Below, piece after piece: positions 31,676 to 40,046 of a DNA stretch of 49,644 nt. Location: assembly GCA_905372865.1 (NCBI GenBank), contig CAJPQT010000020.1, positions 1 to 49,644 on the forward strand. The letters run 5' to 3'. The DNA is from an uncultured Centipeda sp. GTDB taxonomy: Bacteria > Bacillota > Negativicutes > Selenomonadales > Selenomonadaceae. The notes under the pieces are model-generated. The model saw only the letters and a list, made by a program, of their open reading frames with translations. It searched no databases and was not told the DNA's origin. The translations under genes and the position numbers were made by a program. How positions within the stretch are numbered: position 1 is the first letter of the stretch; each line of letters begins with the position of its first letter.

Positions 31676-31912
31676 ATGGTAAAGGTCTACTCCATCACGG
31701 TCTGCCCGTGGTGCGTCAAGGTAAAAAAATACCTCAAGTATCGCGGCATTCCGTACGAGGAATACAACATTGAGCATGACGAGACGGCGCGTGAGGAGTG
31801 CCGCCGTCTCTCGGGCGACACGATCGTCCCCGTCACGACGGCGGACGGAAAGGACTTCGCCGTCAGTTACGACCGCGAAAAACTGGACAAGATCCTCGGG
31901 ATTACGGCATAG
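31676..31912 (+). CDS. Glutaredoxin-like protein 2
   Basis: The 78-residue protein starts VKVYSITVCPWCVKVKKYLK with C10-P-W-C13 and YEEYNIEHDE. The later TVP loop is IVPVTTADGKDFAVSYD. It is a paralogue of the preceding gene but diverged after the redox site, so they may serve different partners. AAGGAGGGAGCCCC precedes the ATG. Confidence 0.9.
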   Translation: MVKVYSITVCPWCVKVKKYLKYRGIPYEEYNIEHDETAREECRRLSGDTIVPVTTADGKDFAVSYDREKLDKILGITA

Positions 31913-31930
31913 TACACAAAGATATTGATG

Positions 31931-31959
31931 CGGGTGCAGAATTTTGCGCCCGTTTTTTT
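31931..31959 (+). terminator. Terminator after the glutaredoxin pair
   Basis: CGGGTGC (31931-31937) and GCGCCCG (31946-31952) pair and are followed by seven Ts. Confidence 0.85.
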
Positions 31960-32070
31960 CGCGTTCCTGCTTGCTTATTTTTTTGAATCGGATTAAAATA
32001 GGCATGCAAGGACGTTTCTTTTGTCTGGGCACAGAAAGGATGATTGTGCCCAATGCAAGGAGGTTTTGAT

Positions 32071-33462
32071 ATGACCGGATTACCGCTTATCCTCGCCTTT
32101 TGGGTGGCAATTGTCATTATGATCGTCATGATCTCAAAGCTGCGCATCCATCCGTTTATCTCGATCATGTTGGTTGCGCTTGCGCTTGGACTGGCCGCCG
32201 GCATCCCGCTCATCGACCACAAGCTCGCAGACGGTACGATGCAGTACGGTCTGGCGACGGTCATCGGACAGGGATTCTCGGGAACATTTACGAGCATCGG
32301 CATTGTCATCATCCTCGGCGCGATGATCGGCACGGTACTCGAAAAGACGGGCGGTGCCTTGAAACTCGCGGATATGATGATCCACCTCGTGGGCAAGGAC
32401 AACCCTGTCATCGCAGTGCAGCTCATGGGCTGGGTGGTCTCGATCCCCGTGTTCTGTGACTCGGGCTTCGTCATTCTCGATCCGATCCGCAAGGCGCTTG
32501 TGCGGCGTACAGCCGTCTCTGCCGTCTCCATGACCTTTGCACTGAGCTCGGGCCTTTTCATCTCACACGTCTTTATCCCGCCGACCCCCGGTCCAATCGC
32601 GGCAGCAAGCACGCTCGGTATCGGCGACTATCTCCTGCAGGTCATCGGCCTTGGACTGCTCTGCTCGATCTTCCCGCTGATCGCCGGCTACTTCTTCGCA
32701 CGCTGGATCGGCACGAAGGTAAAGTCAAAGGATGAGGTCGATCCCGAGGAGGTCGCAAAGATCTACAACGATCTCATCGCCTCCTACGGCAAACTCCCCT
32801 CGGCGTTCAGCACACTCGCCCCGATCATCATTCCAATCTCGCTGATGGCACTGTCCTCCGTGATTGTCATGCTGGGACTGACGGGATTTGTTCCCGAGCT
32901 GATGCGCTTCCTCGGCACGCCGATCATCGCGCTTGCAGTCGGCATGGCACTTGCTACCCTCCAGCTCTTCTCCGTGGGCCGCTCGGAGGAGTTCTACGCG
33001 ATCTGCAACAGCAGCTTGACAGCGGTCGGCCCCATCCTCTTCATCACGGCGGCAGGCGGCGTGCTCGGCAAGGTGATCGCGGTCTCGGACATGGTGCGCT
33101 ACATCTCGGCGCACGCGGATGTCTTCGGCGGCATGGGCATCTTCTTCCCCTTCCTGCTCTCTGCTGTCCTCAAGACCGCACAGGGCTCCTCGACCGTCGC
33201 AATGATTACGACGGCGGGCATCATCGCACCGCTGCTCACCGTGCTCGGCTTCGATACGCCGATTCAGGCAACGCTCGCCTGCATGGCGATCGGTGCGGGC
33301 GCAATGACCGTCTCGCACGCGAACGACTCGTATTTCTGGGTGGTCTCTGAGTTCAGCGGCCTCACGCCCGATCAGGGCTACCGTGTCCAGACATTGGGCA
33401 CCCTCGTACTCGGCATTGCCGCGATCGCAGAGATCGCACTGCTGAGCATGGTTCTGGGCTGA
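32071..33462 (+). CDS. GntP family gluconate/organic acid permease
   Basis: The 463-residue integral membrane protein has about 12 hydrophobic segments and the GntP-family blocks ISKLRIHPFISIMLVALALG, VIIILGAMIGTVLEKTGGAL, VVSIPVFCDSGFVILDPI and SSGLFISHVFIPPTPGPIAAA. These permeases carry gluconate, D-serine, glycerate or similar acids with protons. No kinase or dehydratase gene is adjacent, so the substrate stays open. AAGGAGG lies 8 nt before the ATG. A near-perfect hairpin terminator follows. Confidence 0.93.
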   Translation: MTGLPLILAFWVAIVIMIVMISKLRIHPFISIMLVALALGLAAGIPLIDHKLADGTMQYGLATVIGQGFSGTFTSIGIVIILGAMIGTVLEKTGGALKLADMMIHLVGKDNPVIAVQLMGWVVSIPVFCDSGFVILDPIRKALVRRTAVSAVSMTFALSSGLFISHVFIPPTPGPIAAASTLGIGDYLLQVIGLGLLCSIFPLIAGYFFARWIGTKVKSKDEVDPEEVAKIYNDLIASYGKLPSAFSTLAPIIIPISLMALSSVIVMLGLTGFVPELMRFLGTPIIALAVGMALATLQLFSVGRSEEFYAICNSSLTAVGPILFITAAGGVLGKVIAVSDMVRYISAHADVFGGMGIFFPFLLSAVLKTAQGSSTVAMITTAGIIAPLLTVLGFDTPIQATLACMAIGAGAMTVSHANDSYFWVVSEFSGLTPDQGYRVQTLGTLVLGIAAIAEIALLSMVLG

Positions 33463-33472
33463 TATTGCATAG

Positions 33473-33515
33473 ACAAAGGAGCATTGCATGATGCAATGCT
33501 CCTTTGTTCTGCCGT
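33473..33515. terminator. Bidirectional terminator (GntP / LysA-family genes converge)
   Basis: ACAAAGGAGCATTGCAT (33473-33489) and its exact complement (33491-33507) share one central base, giving 17-bp arms. TTGT follows on the plus strand and A-rich/T-rich ends exist on both sides. Confidence 0.88.
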
Positions 33516-33528
33516 TTTTCAGCGGATT

Positions 33529-34788
33529 CTATTTCATCAGCCCGCCGTCGTATTTCAGCGTCGCGAAATAGTCGTCGAGAGTCTGGGCACGGCGGATGAG
33601 CTCGATACTGCCGTCCGTGCGGCGGAGGAGTTCGGCGCACCAGAGTTTTCCGTTGTAGTTGAAGCCCATCGCGCTCCCATGCGCGCCTGTGTCGTGAATG
33701 ATGACGATGTCGCCGATGTCGATCTTCGGCAGGGCGCGGTCAATGGCGAACTTGTCATTGTTCTCGCAGAGCGAGCCTGTGATGTCATAGATGTGGTCGG
33801 CGGGCGCGTGCTCCTTGCCGAGTACGGTGATGTGATGATACGCGCCATAAAGTGCGGGACGCATGAGGTTCGCCATGCAGGAGTCGAGGCCGATGTAGTG
33901 CTTGTAGGTATTCTTCTCGTGGAGGACGGTGGAGACAAGCCAGCCCGCATCGCCCGTCATGGCGCGCCCGCTCTCCGTGCGGATGCCGACATCGCCGAGC
34001 CCCGCAGGGCGCATGATCTCATGATAGAGGCGCTCGACACCTGCGCCGACCGCGGCGTAGTCCACAGGGCTTTCCTCCGGACGGTACGGAATGCCGAAGC
34101 CGCCGCCGAGGTTGACGAACTCGATGTGGATGCCGAGGCGCTCCTTCAGCTCTGCCGCAAGTTCGAACATGATGCGCGCGGTGAGAAGGAATGCCTCGGT
34201 GCGCAGCTCAGACGAGATCACCATCGTGTGCAGGCCAAACCGCTGCACGCCCATCTCACGGGCGCAGCGATATGCTTCGAACATCTGCGGACGCGTCAGA
34301 CCATATTTCGCCTCCATCGGCTTGCCGATGATATCGTTGCCCTCGATGAGGTCGCCGGGATTGTAGCGGAAGCTCAGCAGGGCGGGCAGTCCCGCATGCT
34401 GTGCCATGTAGTCCAGATGCGTGATATCGTCGAGGTTGATGACCGCGCCGAGCGCAATTGCCTTTTGGAACTCGTCGTAGGGTGTATCGTTCGACGTGAG
34501 CATGATCTCCTCACCCGTAACCCCTGCCGCCTCCGAGATGATGAGCTCTGCAATGCTGCTGCAGTCCGTACCCGCCCCCTCCTCGTGAAGGAGCTGAACA
34601 ATGCGCGGATTCGGCAGTGCCTTTACGGCAAAGTGCTCGCGAAAGTGCGGTGCCCACGCAAAGGCATCGCGCAGACAGCGGAAGTTTGCACGGATCGTTG
34701 CCTCGTCGTAGAGATGGAACGGGGTCGGGTATCGCTCAATCAGCGCGCGGATCTCCTCCGCGCTGAGCGGAAATATCTTTTCGTTCAT
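33529..34788 (-). CDS. PLP-dependent decarboxylase, diaminopimelate decarboxylase (LysA) family
   Basis: The 419-residue fold-III enzyme has the PLP lysine K56 in EHFAVKALPNP, the phosphate-binding glycine run NLGGGFGIPY, ESGRAMTGDAG and the active-site CENND followed by KFAIDRALP. The motif that reads G-L-H-x-H-I-G-S in standard LysA is GLHTMVISSE here, lacking the second His, so the substrate might not be meso-diaminopimelate. Selenomonads also need cadaverine from lysine for their wall, but their characterised lysine/ornithine decarboxylase differs. ATG at 34788 has GGGAGG 5 nt upstream. Repeat copy D lies upstream. Confidence 0.85.
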   Translation of the reverse strand: MNEKIFPLSAEEIRALIERYPTPFHLYDEATIRANFRCLRDAFAWAPHFREHFAVKALPNPRIVQLLHEEGAGTDCSSIAELIISEAAGVTGEEIMLTSNDTPYDEFQKAIALGAVINLDDITHLDYMAQHAGLPALLSFRYNPGDLIEGNDIIGKPMEAKYGLTRPQMFEAYRCAREMGVQRFGLHTMVISSELRTEAFLLTARIMFELAAELKERLGIHIEFVNLGGGFGIPYRPEESPVDYAAVGAGVERLYHEIMRPAGLGDVGIRTESGRAMTGDAGWLVSTVLHEKNTYKHYIGLDSCMANLMRPALYGAYHHITVLGKEHAPADHIYDITGSLCENNDKFAIDRALPKIDIGDIVIIHDTGAHGSAMGFNYNGKLWCAELLRRTDGSIELIRRAQTLDDYFATLKYDGGLMK

Positions 34789-34903
34789 CATGTCCTCCCT
34801 CTGCAAGTTCCGTTATTATAGCAATGTAGAAACGCCTATGTCAATCAGCAAGTCGTTGTGTGATGTCCAACGCAAACATCTCTATCAATCTGCAGATGGA
34901 GTG

Positions 34904-35181
34904 TGATGCCCCGATACGAACCCTAGTGGAGCAAGCGAAGAAATACTGACCTGTCCAAGAAGCAAGTCCATAGGACGAAGCTGATTGGGTAACAGGTCGC
35001 ATGGGAAAACGACCCAAGAACACGAGTGTTAGCGAAGTGTGATTGGATGACGTTGACCGCTCGTGCGGTATGCCCCGGCGGATTTCTTTCGTTCAAGCGA
35101 AGCGCGTTTAAGAAGTCCGCCGGTATTTAAGCATACAAGCATGCGATCGATTGCGCAACGAGGCGTTCGTGAGGGGCATCA
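34904..35181 (+). repeat. Fold-back intergenic repeat, copy D (long form)
   Basis: A 278-nt palindrome with 9-bp ends TGATGCCCC/GGGGCATCA, ACGAAC (34916-34921) with GTTCGT (35165-35170), GCAAGCGA with TCGATTGC (one mismatch), GTATGC (35068-35073) with GCATAC (35131-35136), core CCGGCGGA/TCCGCCGG. The left arm carries the extra module (about 34945-35060) shared in reverse with copy C; the module has its own ACCTGT/ACAGGT and GTCC/GGAC pairs. It ends 25 nt before the livK promoter. The remaining gap (34789-34903) shows nothing recognisable. Confidence 0.9.
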
Positions 35182-35205
35182 TATGAAAGTCTCAAATTGT
35201 ATACC

Positions 35206-35234
35206 TTGACGAAAATCCGTCTCTCCCCTATAAT
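35206..35234 (+). promoter_or_regulatory. Promoter of the liv operon
   Basis: TTGACG (35206-35211) and TATAAT (35229-35234) are 17 nt apart, 41 nt before the first ATG of livK. It begins 25 nt after repeat copy D. Confidence 0.8.
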
Positions 35235-35275
35235 GGAGGCTATCTTTTTCTTACATACTTAATTATGGAGAACTG

Positions 35276-36466
35276 ATGAAGGGGGTATCATCTATGATAT
35301 TTGGAGGAAAAGCACTGCGTCTTGCGGCCGCACTCGTTGGCACGGCGCTCCTCGGCTCCGCGCTCACAGGCTGCGGCGGCGATGCGGCGAAGTCGGACGA
35401 GATCCGCATCGGCGCAAACTTTGAGATGACGGGCAACACGGCGAACTACGGCACGTCGACGCTGGAGGGTCTGAAGCTCGCGATCAAGGAAGCAAACGAT
35501 GCGGGCGGCATCAATGGCAAGAAGATCGTCCTCGTCGAGGCAGACAACAAGTCTGAGGCGGCGGAGTCGATCAACGCGGCGACGAAGCTCATCTCCGACG
35601 ATCACGTCCGCGCTATCGTTGGTCCCGCGACGACGGGCAACGTCATCGCAGAGTCGCAGGTGGCAACGGACAACAAGATCCCCGTCATTGCACCGGACGC
35701 GACGGCAGTTGATGTCACCGTGGAGAACGGCAAGGTAAAGCCGTGGATCTTCCGCAGCTGCTTCATTGACCCGCAGCAGGGCGATGTCATGGCGAAGTTC
35801 GCACTGGATACGCTCAAGGCAAAGACGGCGGTCATCTACATCGACAACTCGACGGACTACTCCAAGAGCCTTGCCGAGGTCTTTACGAAGGTCTTTACGG
35901 CGGGCGGCGGTCAGGTACTCATGACCGAGGGCTTCCTTGCAAAGGATCAGGACTTCAAGGCAACACTCACGCGTCTGCGTGCGGCAAATGCGGATGTCAT
36001 CTTCGTCCCCGCTTACTATGAAGAGGTCGGCAAGATCGTCAAGCAGGCACGCGAGATCGGCATCACCGCGCCCATCATCGGCACGGACGGCTGGGACGAT
36101 CCGAAGGTCACCGAGCTTGCGGGTGCAGCGGCACTGAACAACACATACTTCAGCACGCACTACTCCGATAAAGACGAATCGGTTCGCCCCTTTATCGAGG
36201 CGTTCCAGAAGGAATACAACCACGCACCGAACGTCTTCGCGGCACTCGGCTATGACGCGGGCAAGCTGCTCGTGGATGCGCTCAAGCGCGCGGGTTCGGA
36301 TGATCCCGAGGCACTCCGCAAGGCGATCGAGGAGACGAAGGATCTCGTCGTCGGCACGGGTACGATCACGATGGATGCGCAGCACAACCCGATCAAGCAG
36401 GCGGTTATTCTCGAGAACAAGGACGGCGACCGCGTTGTCGTCGCAAAGATTATGCCGAGTATGTAA
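35276..36466 (+). CDS. livK: Branched-chain amino-acid ABC transporter substrate-binding lipoprotein
   Basis: The protein (396 residues) has a lipobox LTGC, so the mature part is anchored by Cys, and continues IRIGANFEMTGNTANYGTST, the usual opening of LivJ/LivK-type type I periplasmic binding proteins. Conserved TDGWDDPKVTELAGAAALNN follows. It captures leucine, isoleucine or valine, or related amino acids. The first ATG (35276) has GGAG 5 nt upstream; a second ATG at 35294 has AAGGGGG 8 nt upstream, so either may be used. A hairpin between it and livH probably keeps this binding protein more abundant than the membrane parts. Confidence 0.95.
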   Translation: MKGVSSMIFGGKALRLAAALVGTALLGSALTGCGGDAAKSDEIRIGANFEMTGNTANYGTSTLEGLKLAIKEANDAGGINGKKIVLVEADNKSEAAESINAATKLISDDHVRAIVGPATTGNVIAESQVATDNKIPVIAPDATAVDVTVENGKVKPWIFRSCFIDPQQGDVMAKFALDTLKAKTAVIYIDNSTDYSKSLAEVFTKVFTAGGGQVLMTEGFLAKDQDFKATLTRLRAANADVIFVPAYYEEVGKIVKQAREIGITAPIIGTDGWDDPKVTELAGAAALNNTYFSTHYSDKDESVRPFIEAFQKEYNHAPNVFAALGYDAGKLLVDALKRAGSDDPEALRKAIEETKDLVVGTGTITMDAQHNPIKQAVILENKDGDRVVVAKIMPSM

Positions 36467-36486
36467 TCCATTCGGCTAAGAGTGCA

Positions 36487-36515
36487 CAAAGAGCCGCAAA
36501 CTGCGGCTCTTTTTT
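36487..36515 (+). terminator. Partial terminator between livK and livH
   Basis: AAAGAGCCGCA and TGCGGCTCTTT pair around AAAC and are followed by a T-run. It lies in the only sizeable gap of the liv operon and likely lowers downstream expression. Confidence 0.8.
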
Positions 36516-36537
36516 ATCACATGGAGGTGGTTCTTCT

Positions 36538-37422
36538 ATGGAGTTTATGCACCAGATACTCCAACAGCTGATCAACGGCATCTCACTCGGCAGCATCTAC
36601 GCGCTGATCGCGCTCGGTTATACGATGATCTACGGCATCATCAAGCTCATCAACTTTGCGCACGGCGACATCTACATGGTCGGCGCATACCTCGGCTTCT
36701 ACGCCATCACGCTCGGCATCCCCGTTGTGCCTGCGATCCTCATCGCGATGGCGGTCACATCCCTGCTCGGCGTCCTCGTCGAGCGGTTCGCCTACCGTCC
36801 GCTGCGTCACGCGCCGCGCATCTCCGTGCTCATCACGGCAATCGGCGTGTCGTTTCTCCTCGAATACGTCATGATGGCGGTCGTCTCCCCCACGCCGCGC
36901 ACCTTCCCCGCAACGATCAGCGACGTATCCTTTGACGTAGCGGGGCTCATCATCAGCGGGCAGCAGCTCCTCATCATGGGCGTGACCTTCGTGCTGATGC
37001 TCATCCTCACCTACATCGTGCGCTCGACCAAAATTGGCAAGGCGATGCGTGCCGCGTCGTATGACACAGAGGCGGCACAGCTCATGGGCATCAATGCGAA
37101 CCGCATCATCTCGGTCACGTTCGCCATCGGCTCCGCACTCGCGGCGGTCGCGGGCGTGCTCATCGGCATCTACTACAACTCCATCGATCCACTGATGGGT
37201 CTCATGCCCGGCATCAAGGCATTCGTCGCGGCGGTGTTCGGCGGCATCGGCATCCTGCCGGGCGCGGTGGTCGGCGGGCTTGTCCTCGGCATCGTGGAGG
37301 CGTTCATCTCAGGGTTCGGCTTCTCGATGTTCCGCGATGCGGCGGCGTTCGCCATCCTGATTCTCGTCCTGCTCCTCAAGCCCGCAGGAATTTTCGGGAA
37401 AAATGTCAAGGAAAAGGTCTAA
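36538..37422 (+). CDS. livH: Branched-chain amino-acid ABC transporter permease LivH
   Basis: The 294-residue membrane protein has QQLINGISLGSIYALIALGY then TMIYGIIKLINFAHGDI, the LivH signature, and GIKAFVAAVFGGIGILPGAV near the end, the cytoplasmic loop that contacts the ATPase. It has about eight hydrophobic segments. GGAGGTGG precedes the ATG. It pairs with LivM to form the channel. Confidence 0.96.
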   Translation: MEFMHQILQQLINGISLGSIYALIALGYTMIYGIIKLINFAHGDIYMVGAYLGFYAITLGIPVVPAILIAMAVTSLLGVLVERFAYRPLRHAPRISVLITAIGVSFLLEYVMMAVVSPTPRTFPATISDVSFDVAGLIISGQQLLIMGVTFVLMLILTYIVRSTKIGKAMRAASYDTEAAQLMGINANRIISVTFAIGSALAAVAGVLIGIYYNSIDPLMGLMPGIKAFVAAVFGGIGILPGAVVGGLVLGIVEAFISGFGFSMFRDAAAFAILILVLLLKPAGIFGKNVKEKV

Positions 37423-37434
37423 GGAGGTGCGCAG

Positions 37435-38385
37435 ATGAATTCATTGCAAAAAAATGATCTCAAAATGCTCGTCTTCGCCCTCGTCATCTACGGGATCATC
37501 ATGGGGCTGACGAGCGCGGGGATGCTGAGTGCGTTCTGGCAGCTCAACCTCATCTTTGCGGGGATCAACATCATCCTTGCGGCGAGCCTCAACCTCATCA
37601 ACGGGTATACGGGACAGTTCTCGCTCGGACACGCCGGATTTATGGCGGTCGGCGCGTACGTCGGCGTCGTGCTCACGACGAATTTTCAGATGGCATTCCC
37701 CGTCGCTATTCTCGCGGGCGGTGTCACGGCAGGACTCCTCGGTGCACTCATCGGTCTGCCGACGCTGCGCCTGCGCGGCGACTACCTCGCCATCGCAACG
37801 CTCGGTCTCGGCGAGATCGTCCGCATCGTCATCATCAACGTCCCCTATGTCGGCGGCGCGGCGGGCTTCAAGGGCATCCCCCACCACACGGATTTTACCT
37901 GGGTCTTCTGCCTGATGCTCGTCACCCTCTTTATCATCAAGAATTTCGTAAACTCGCGCCACGGCCGCGCATGCCTCGCGATTCGTGAGAACGAGATTGC
38001 GGCGGAGTCGATGGGCGTGAACACGACGCGCTACAAAGTGCTCGCGTTTAGCATTGGCGCATTCTTCGCGGGTGTTGCGGGCGTGCTCTTCGGACACAAT
38101 ATGTACATCCTCAGCCCCGCCTCGTTCACGTTCATGCAGTCGTTCAACATCCTCATCATGGTCGTCATGGGCGGCCTCGGCTCGATGACCGGCTCGATCG
38201 CGGGCGCACTCGTCGTGACATTCCTCTCGGCGGCACTCGCGAGCTTCCCGAACGCGCGCATGATTATCTACGCGCTCGCGCTCATCCTGCTCATGTTCTA
38301 CCGCCCGCAGGGGCTCTTCGGCTATGTCGAGGTCACGGCGATGCAGCCGCTCCGCCGCTTCTTTAAGAAGGGAGGCGAGGCATAA
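37435..38385 (+). CDS. livM: Branched-chain amino-acid ABC transporter permease LivM
   Basis: The 316-residue membrane protein has LNLINGYTGQFSLGHAGFMA, RLRGDYLAIATLGLGEI and GVLFGHNMYILSPASFTFMQ, typical of LivM. The ATPase-contact loop MVVMGGLGSMTGSIAGA follows. The stop overlaps the livG start in TAATG. AAGGAGG lies 7 nt upstream of its ATG. Confidence 0.96.
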   Translation: MNSLQKNDLKMLVFALVIYGIIMGLTSAGMLSAFWQLNLIFAGINIILAASLNLINGYTGQFSLGHAGFMAVGAYVGVVLTTNFQMAFPVAILAGGVTAGLLGALIGLPTLRLRGDYLAIATLGLGEIVRIVIINVPYVGGAAGFKGIPHHTDFTWVFCLMLVTLFIIKNFVNSRHGRACLAIRENEIAAESMGVNTTRYKVLAFSIGAFFAGVAGVLFGHNMYILSPASFTFMQSFNILIMVVMGGLGSMTGSIAGALVVTFLSAALASFPNARMIIYALALILLMFYRPQGLFGYVEVTAMQPLRRFFKKGGEA

Positions 38386-39155
38386 TGGCAAAGGAACTCT
38401 TAACAGCGACCGATGTCTCGATGGTCTTTGGCGGACTGAAGGCAATTGTCGACTTCAACGTCCACATCAAAACGGGCGAACTGCTCGGACTCATCGGGCC
38501 GAACGGCGCGGGCAAGACGACGGCGTTCAACCTCTTTACAGGGGTCTATCAGCCGACCACGGGCGAAATCCTGTTCAAGGACAAGAGCATCGTCGGACTG
38601 AAGCCGAACCAGATCACAGAGCGCGGCATTGCGCGTACGTTCCAGAACATCCGCCTCTTCGGCGAGCTCTCCGTGCTCGACAATGTCAAAATCGCGTACC
38701 ACTGCCATATGAACTACGGGCTTCTCGAATCGGTGCTGCGCCTCGGACGATACTGGGCGGAGGAAAAGCATCTCACGGAGGAAGCATACCGTCTGCTCGA
38801 GATCTTCCACCTCGCGGATGTGGCGCAGGAGAAGGCGAAGAACCTCCCCTACGGCGCACAACGACGGCTTGAGATTGCGCGTGCGCTCGCGGCACAGCCA
38901 AGCCTTTTGCTCCTCGACGAACCGGCAGCGGGCATGAACCCGCAGGAGACCCTTGAACTCATGGACATGATCCGCTGGGTCAAGAAGGACTTCGGCATCA
39001 CGATTCTCCTCATCGAGCACGACATGGCACTCGTCATGGGCATCTGCGAGCGCATCTACGTCCTCGAGTACGGCGCAATCATCGCGAACGGCACCCCCGA
39101 GGAGATTCGTTCGAACCCCGAGGTCATCCGTGCATATCTGGGAGCGGAGGAGTAA
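38385..39155 (+). CDS. livG: Branched-chain amino-acid ABC transporter ATPase LivG
   Basis: The 256-residue ATPase has Walker A GPNGAGKTT, the family insert RTFQNIRLFGELSVLDNV, a signature loop LPYGAQRRLEIARALA and Walker B LLLLDEPAAGMNP, then the H-loop IEHDM. The signature Y-G-A-Q replaces the more usual Y-G-x-Q-R. It ends with the LivG-type tail EVIRAYLG. Confidence 0.96.
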   Translation: MAKELLTATDVSMVFGGLKAIVDFNVHIKTGELLGLIGPNGAGKTTAFNLFTGVYQPTTGEILFKDKSIVGLKPNQITERGIARTFQNIRLFGELSVLDNVKIAYHCHMNYGLLESVLRLGRYWAEEKHLTEEAYRLLEIFHLADVAQEKAKNLPYGAQRRLEIARALAAQPSLLLLDEPAAGMNPQETLELMDMIRWVKKDFGITILLIEHDMALVMGICERIYVLEYGAIIANGTPEEIRSNPEVIRAYLGAEE

Positions 39156-39156
39156 G

Positions 39157-39894
39157 ATGGCAAACGAAACGACTATGAAAAACGCCCCCATGCTCCGCAT
39201 CTCGGATCTGGAGGTCTACTACGGTGCAATTCACGCGCTCAAGGGGCTGTCGCTTGAGGTTCGTGCGGGCGAGATCGTCACCCTCATCGGCGCGAACGGC
39301 GCGGGTAAGTCCACGACCCTGCGCACAATCTCGGGGCTGATCATGCCGAAGAGCGGCAGCATCGAATTCGAGGGGAAGAACATCGCAGGCACGGGCGCAC
39401 ATGAGATCGTGCGCATGGGACTCTCACAGGTGCCCGAGGGACGACGCATCTTCGCCGAGATGACCGTGCTCGAGAACCTTGAGCTCGGCGCGTTCACACG
39501 CAGCGACAAGGACGGCATTGCCGCCGACATGGAGATGGTCTTTACACGCTTCCCACGCCTGAAGGAACGCATCGCCCAGCAGGCAGGTACGCTCTCGGGC
39601 GGCGAGCAGCAGATGCTTGCCATGGGGCGCGCGCTCATGAGCCGCCCGCGCCTCCTGCTCCTCGACGAGCCGTCGATGGGACTTGCACCGCTCCTCATCA
39701 AGGAGATTTTCTCCATCATCGTCGACATCAACAAGGCAGGCACAACCATCCTGCTCGTCGAGCAGAACGCAAACATGGCGCTCTCGATTGCCAACCGCGC
39801 CTACGTCCTCGAGACGGGTCGCATCACGCTCTCGGGTGATGCGAAAGAGCTGGCGGCGAGCGAGGATGTTAGAAAAGCATATCTAGGAGGATAA
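39157..39894 (+). CDS. livF: Branched-chain amino-acid ABC transporter ATPase LivF
   Basis: The 245-residue ATPase has Walker A GANGAGKSTT, signature LSGGEQQMLAMGRAL, Walker B LLLLDEPSMGLAP and the LivF features VYYGAIHALKGLSLEVRAG and EQNANMALSIANRAYVLETG. It completes a two-ATPase, two-permease, one binding-protein importer. A ribosome site GGAGG precedes the ATG just after the livG stop. A weak GCCC/GGGC hairpin (39898-39918) with TTTT after it may end the operon. Confidence 0.96.
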   Translation: MANETTMKNAPMLRISDLEVYYGAIHALKGLSLEVRAGEIVTLIGANGAGKSTTLRTISGLIMPKSGSIEFEGKNIAGTGAHEIVRMGLSQVPEGRRIFAEMTVLENLELGAFTRSDKDGIAADMEMVFTRFPRLKERIAQQAGTLSGGEQQMLAMGRALMSRPRLLLLDEPSMGLAPLLIKEIFSIIVDINKAGTTILLVEQNANMALSIANRAYVLETGRITLSGDAKELAASEDVRKAYLGG

Positions 39895-40046
39895 AATCGC
39901 CCATTTTGGGCATCTTTTCCGCTTGATCAAACGACAAATCTGCTCCAATCGGAACGATTTTACATTTCCCGAAAAGGATATTTCATTCATTAAGGCGAAT
40001 ATTTAGAAATATATCGCACGTATCCATTGGCAAGGAGGAAGCATTT

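Noticed and set aside
33484..34821. A 445-codon open frame on the plus strand opposite the LysA-family gene
   Set aside because: It mirrors the whole decarboxylase gene, has no ribosome site and no recognisable motif.
37441..38445. A 334-codon open frame on the minus strand opposite livM
   Set aside because: Its composition (Arg/Glu/His-rich, no hydrophobic core) is that of an antisense shadow of a membrane-protein gene.
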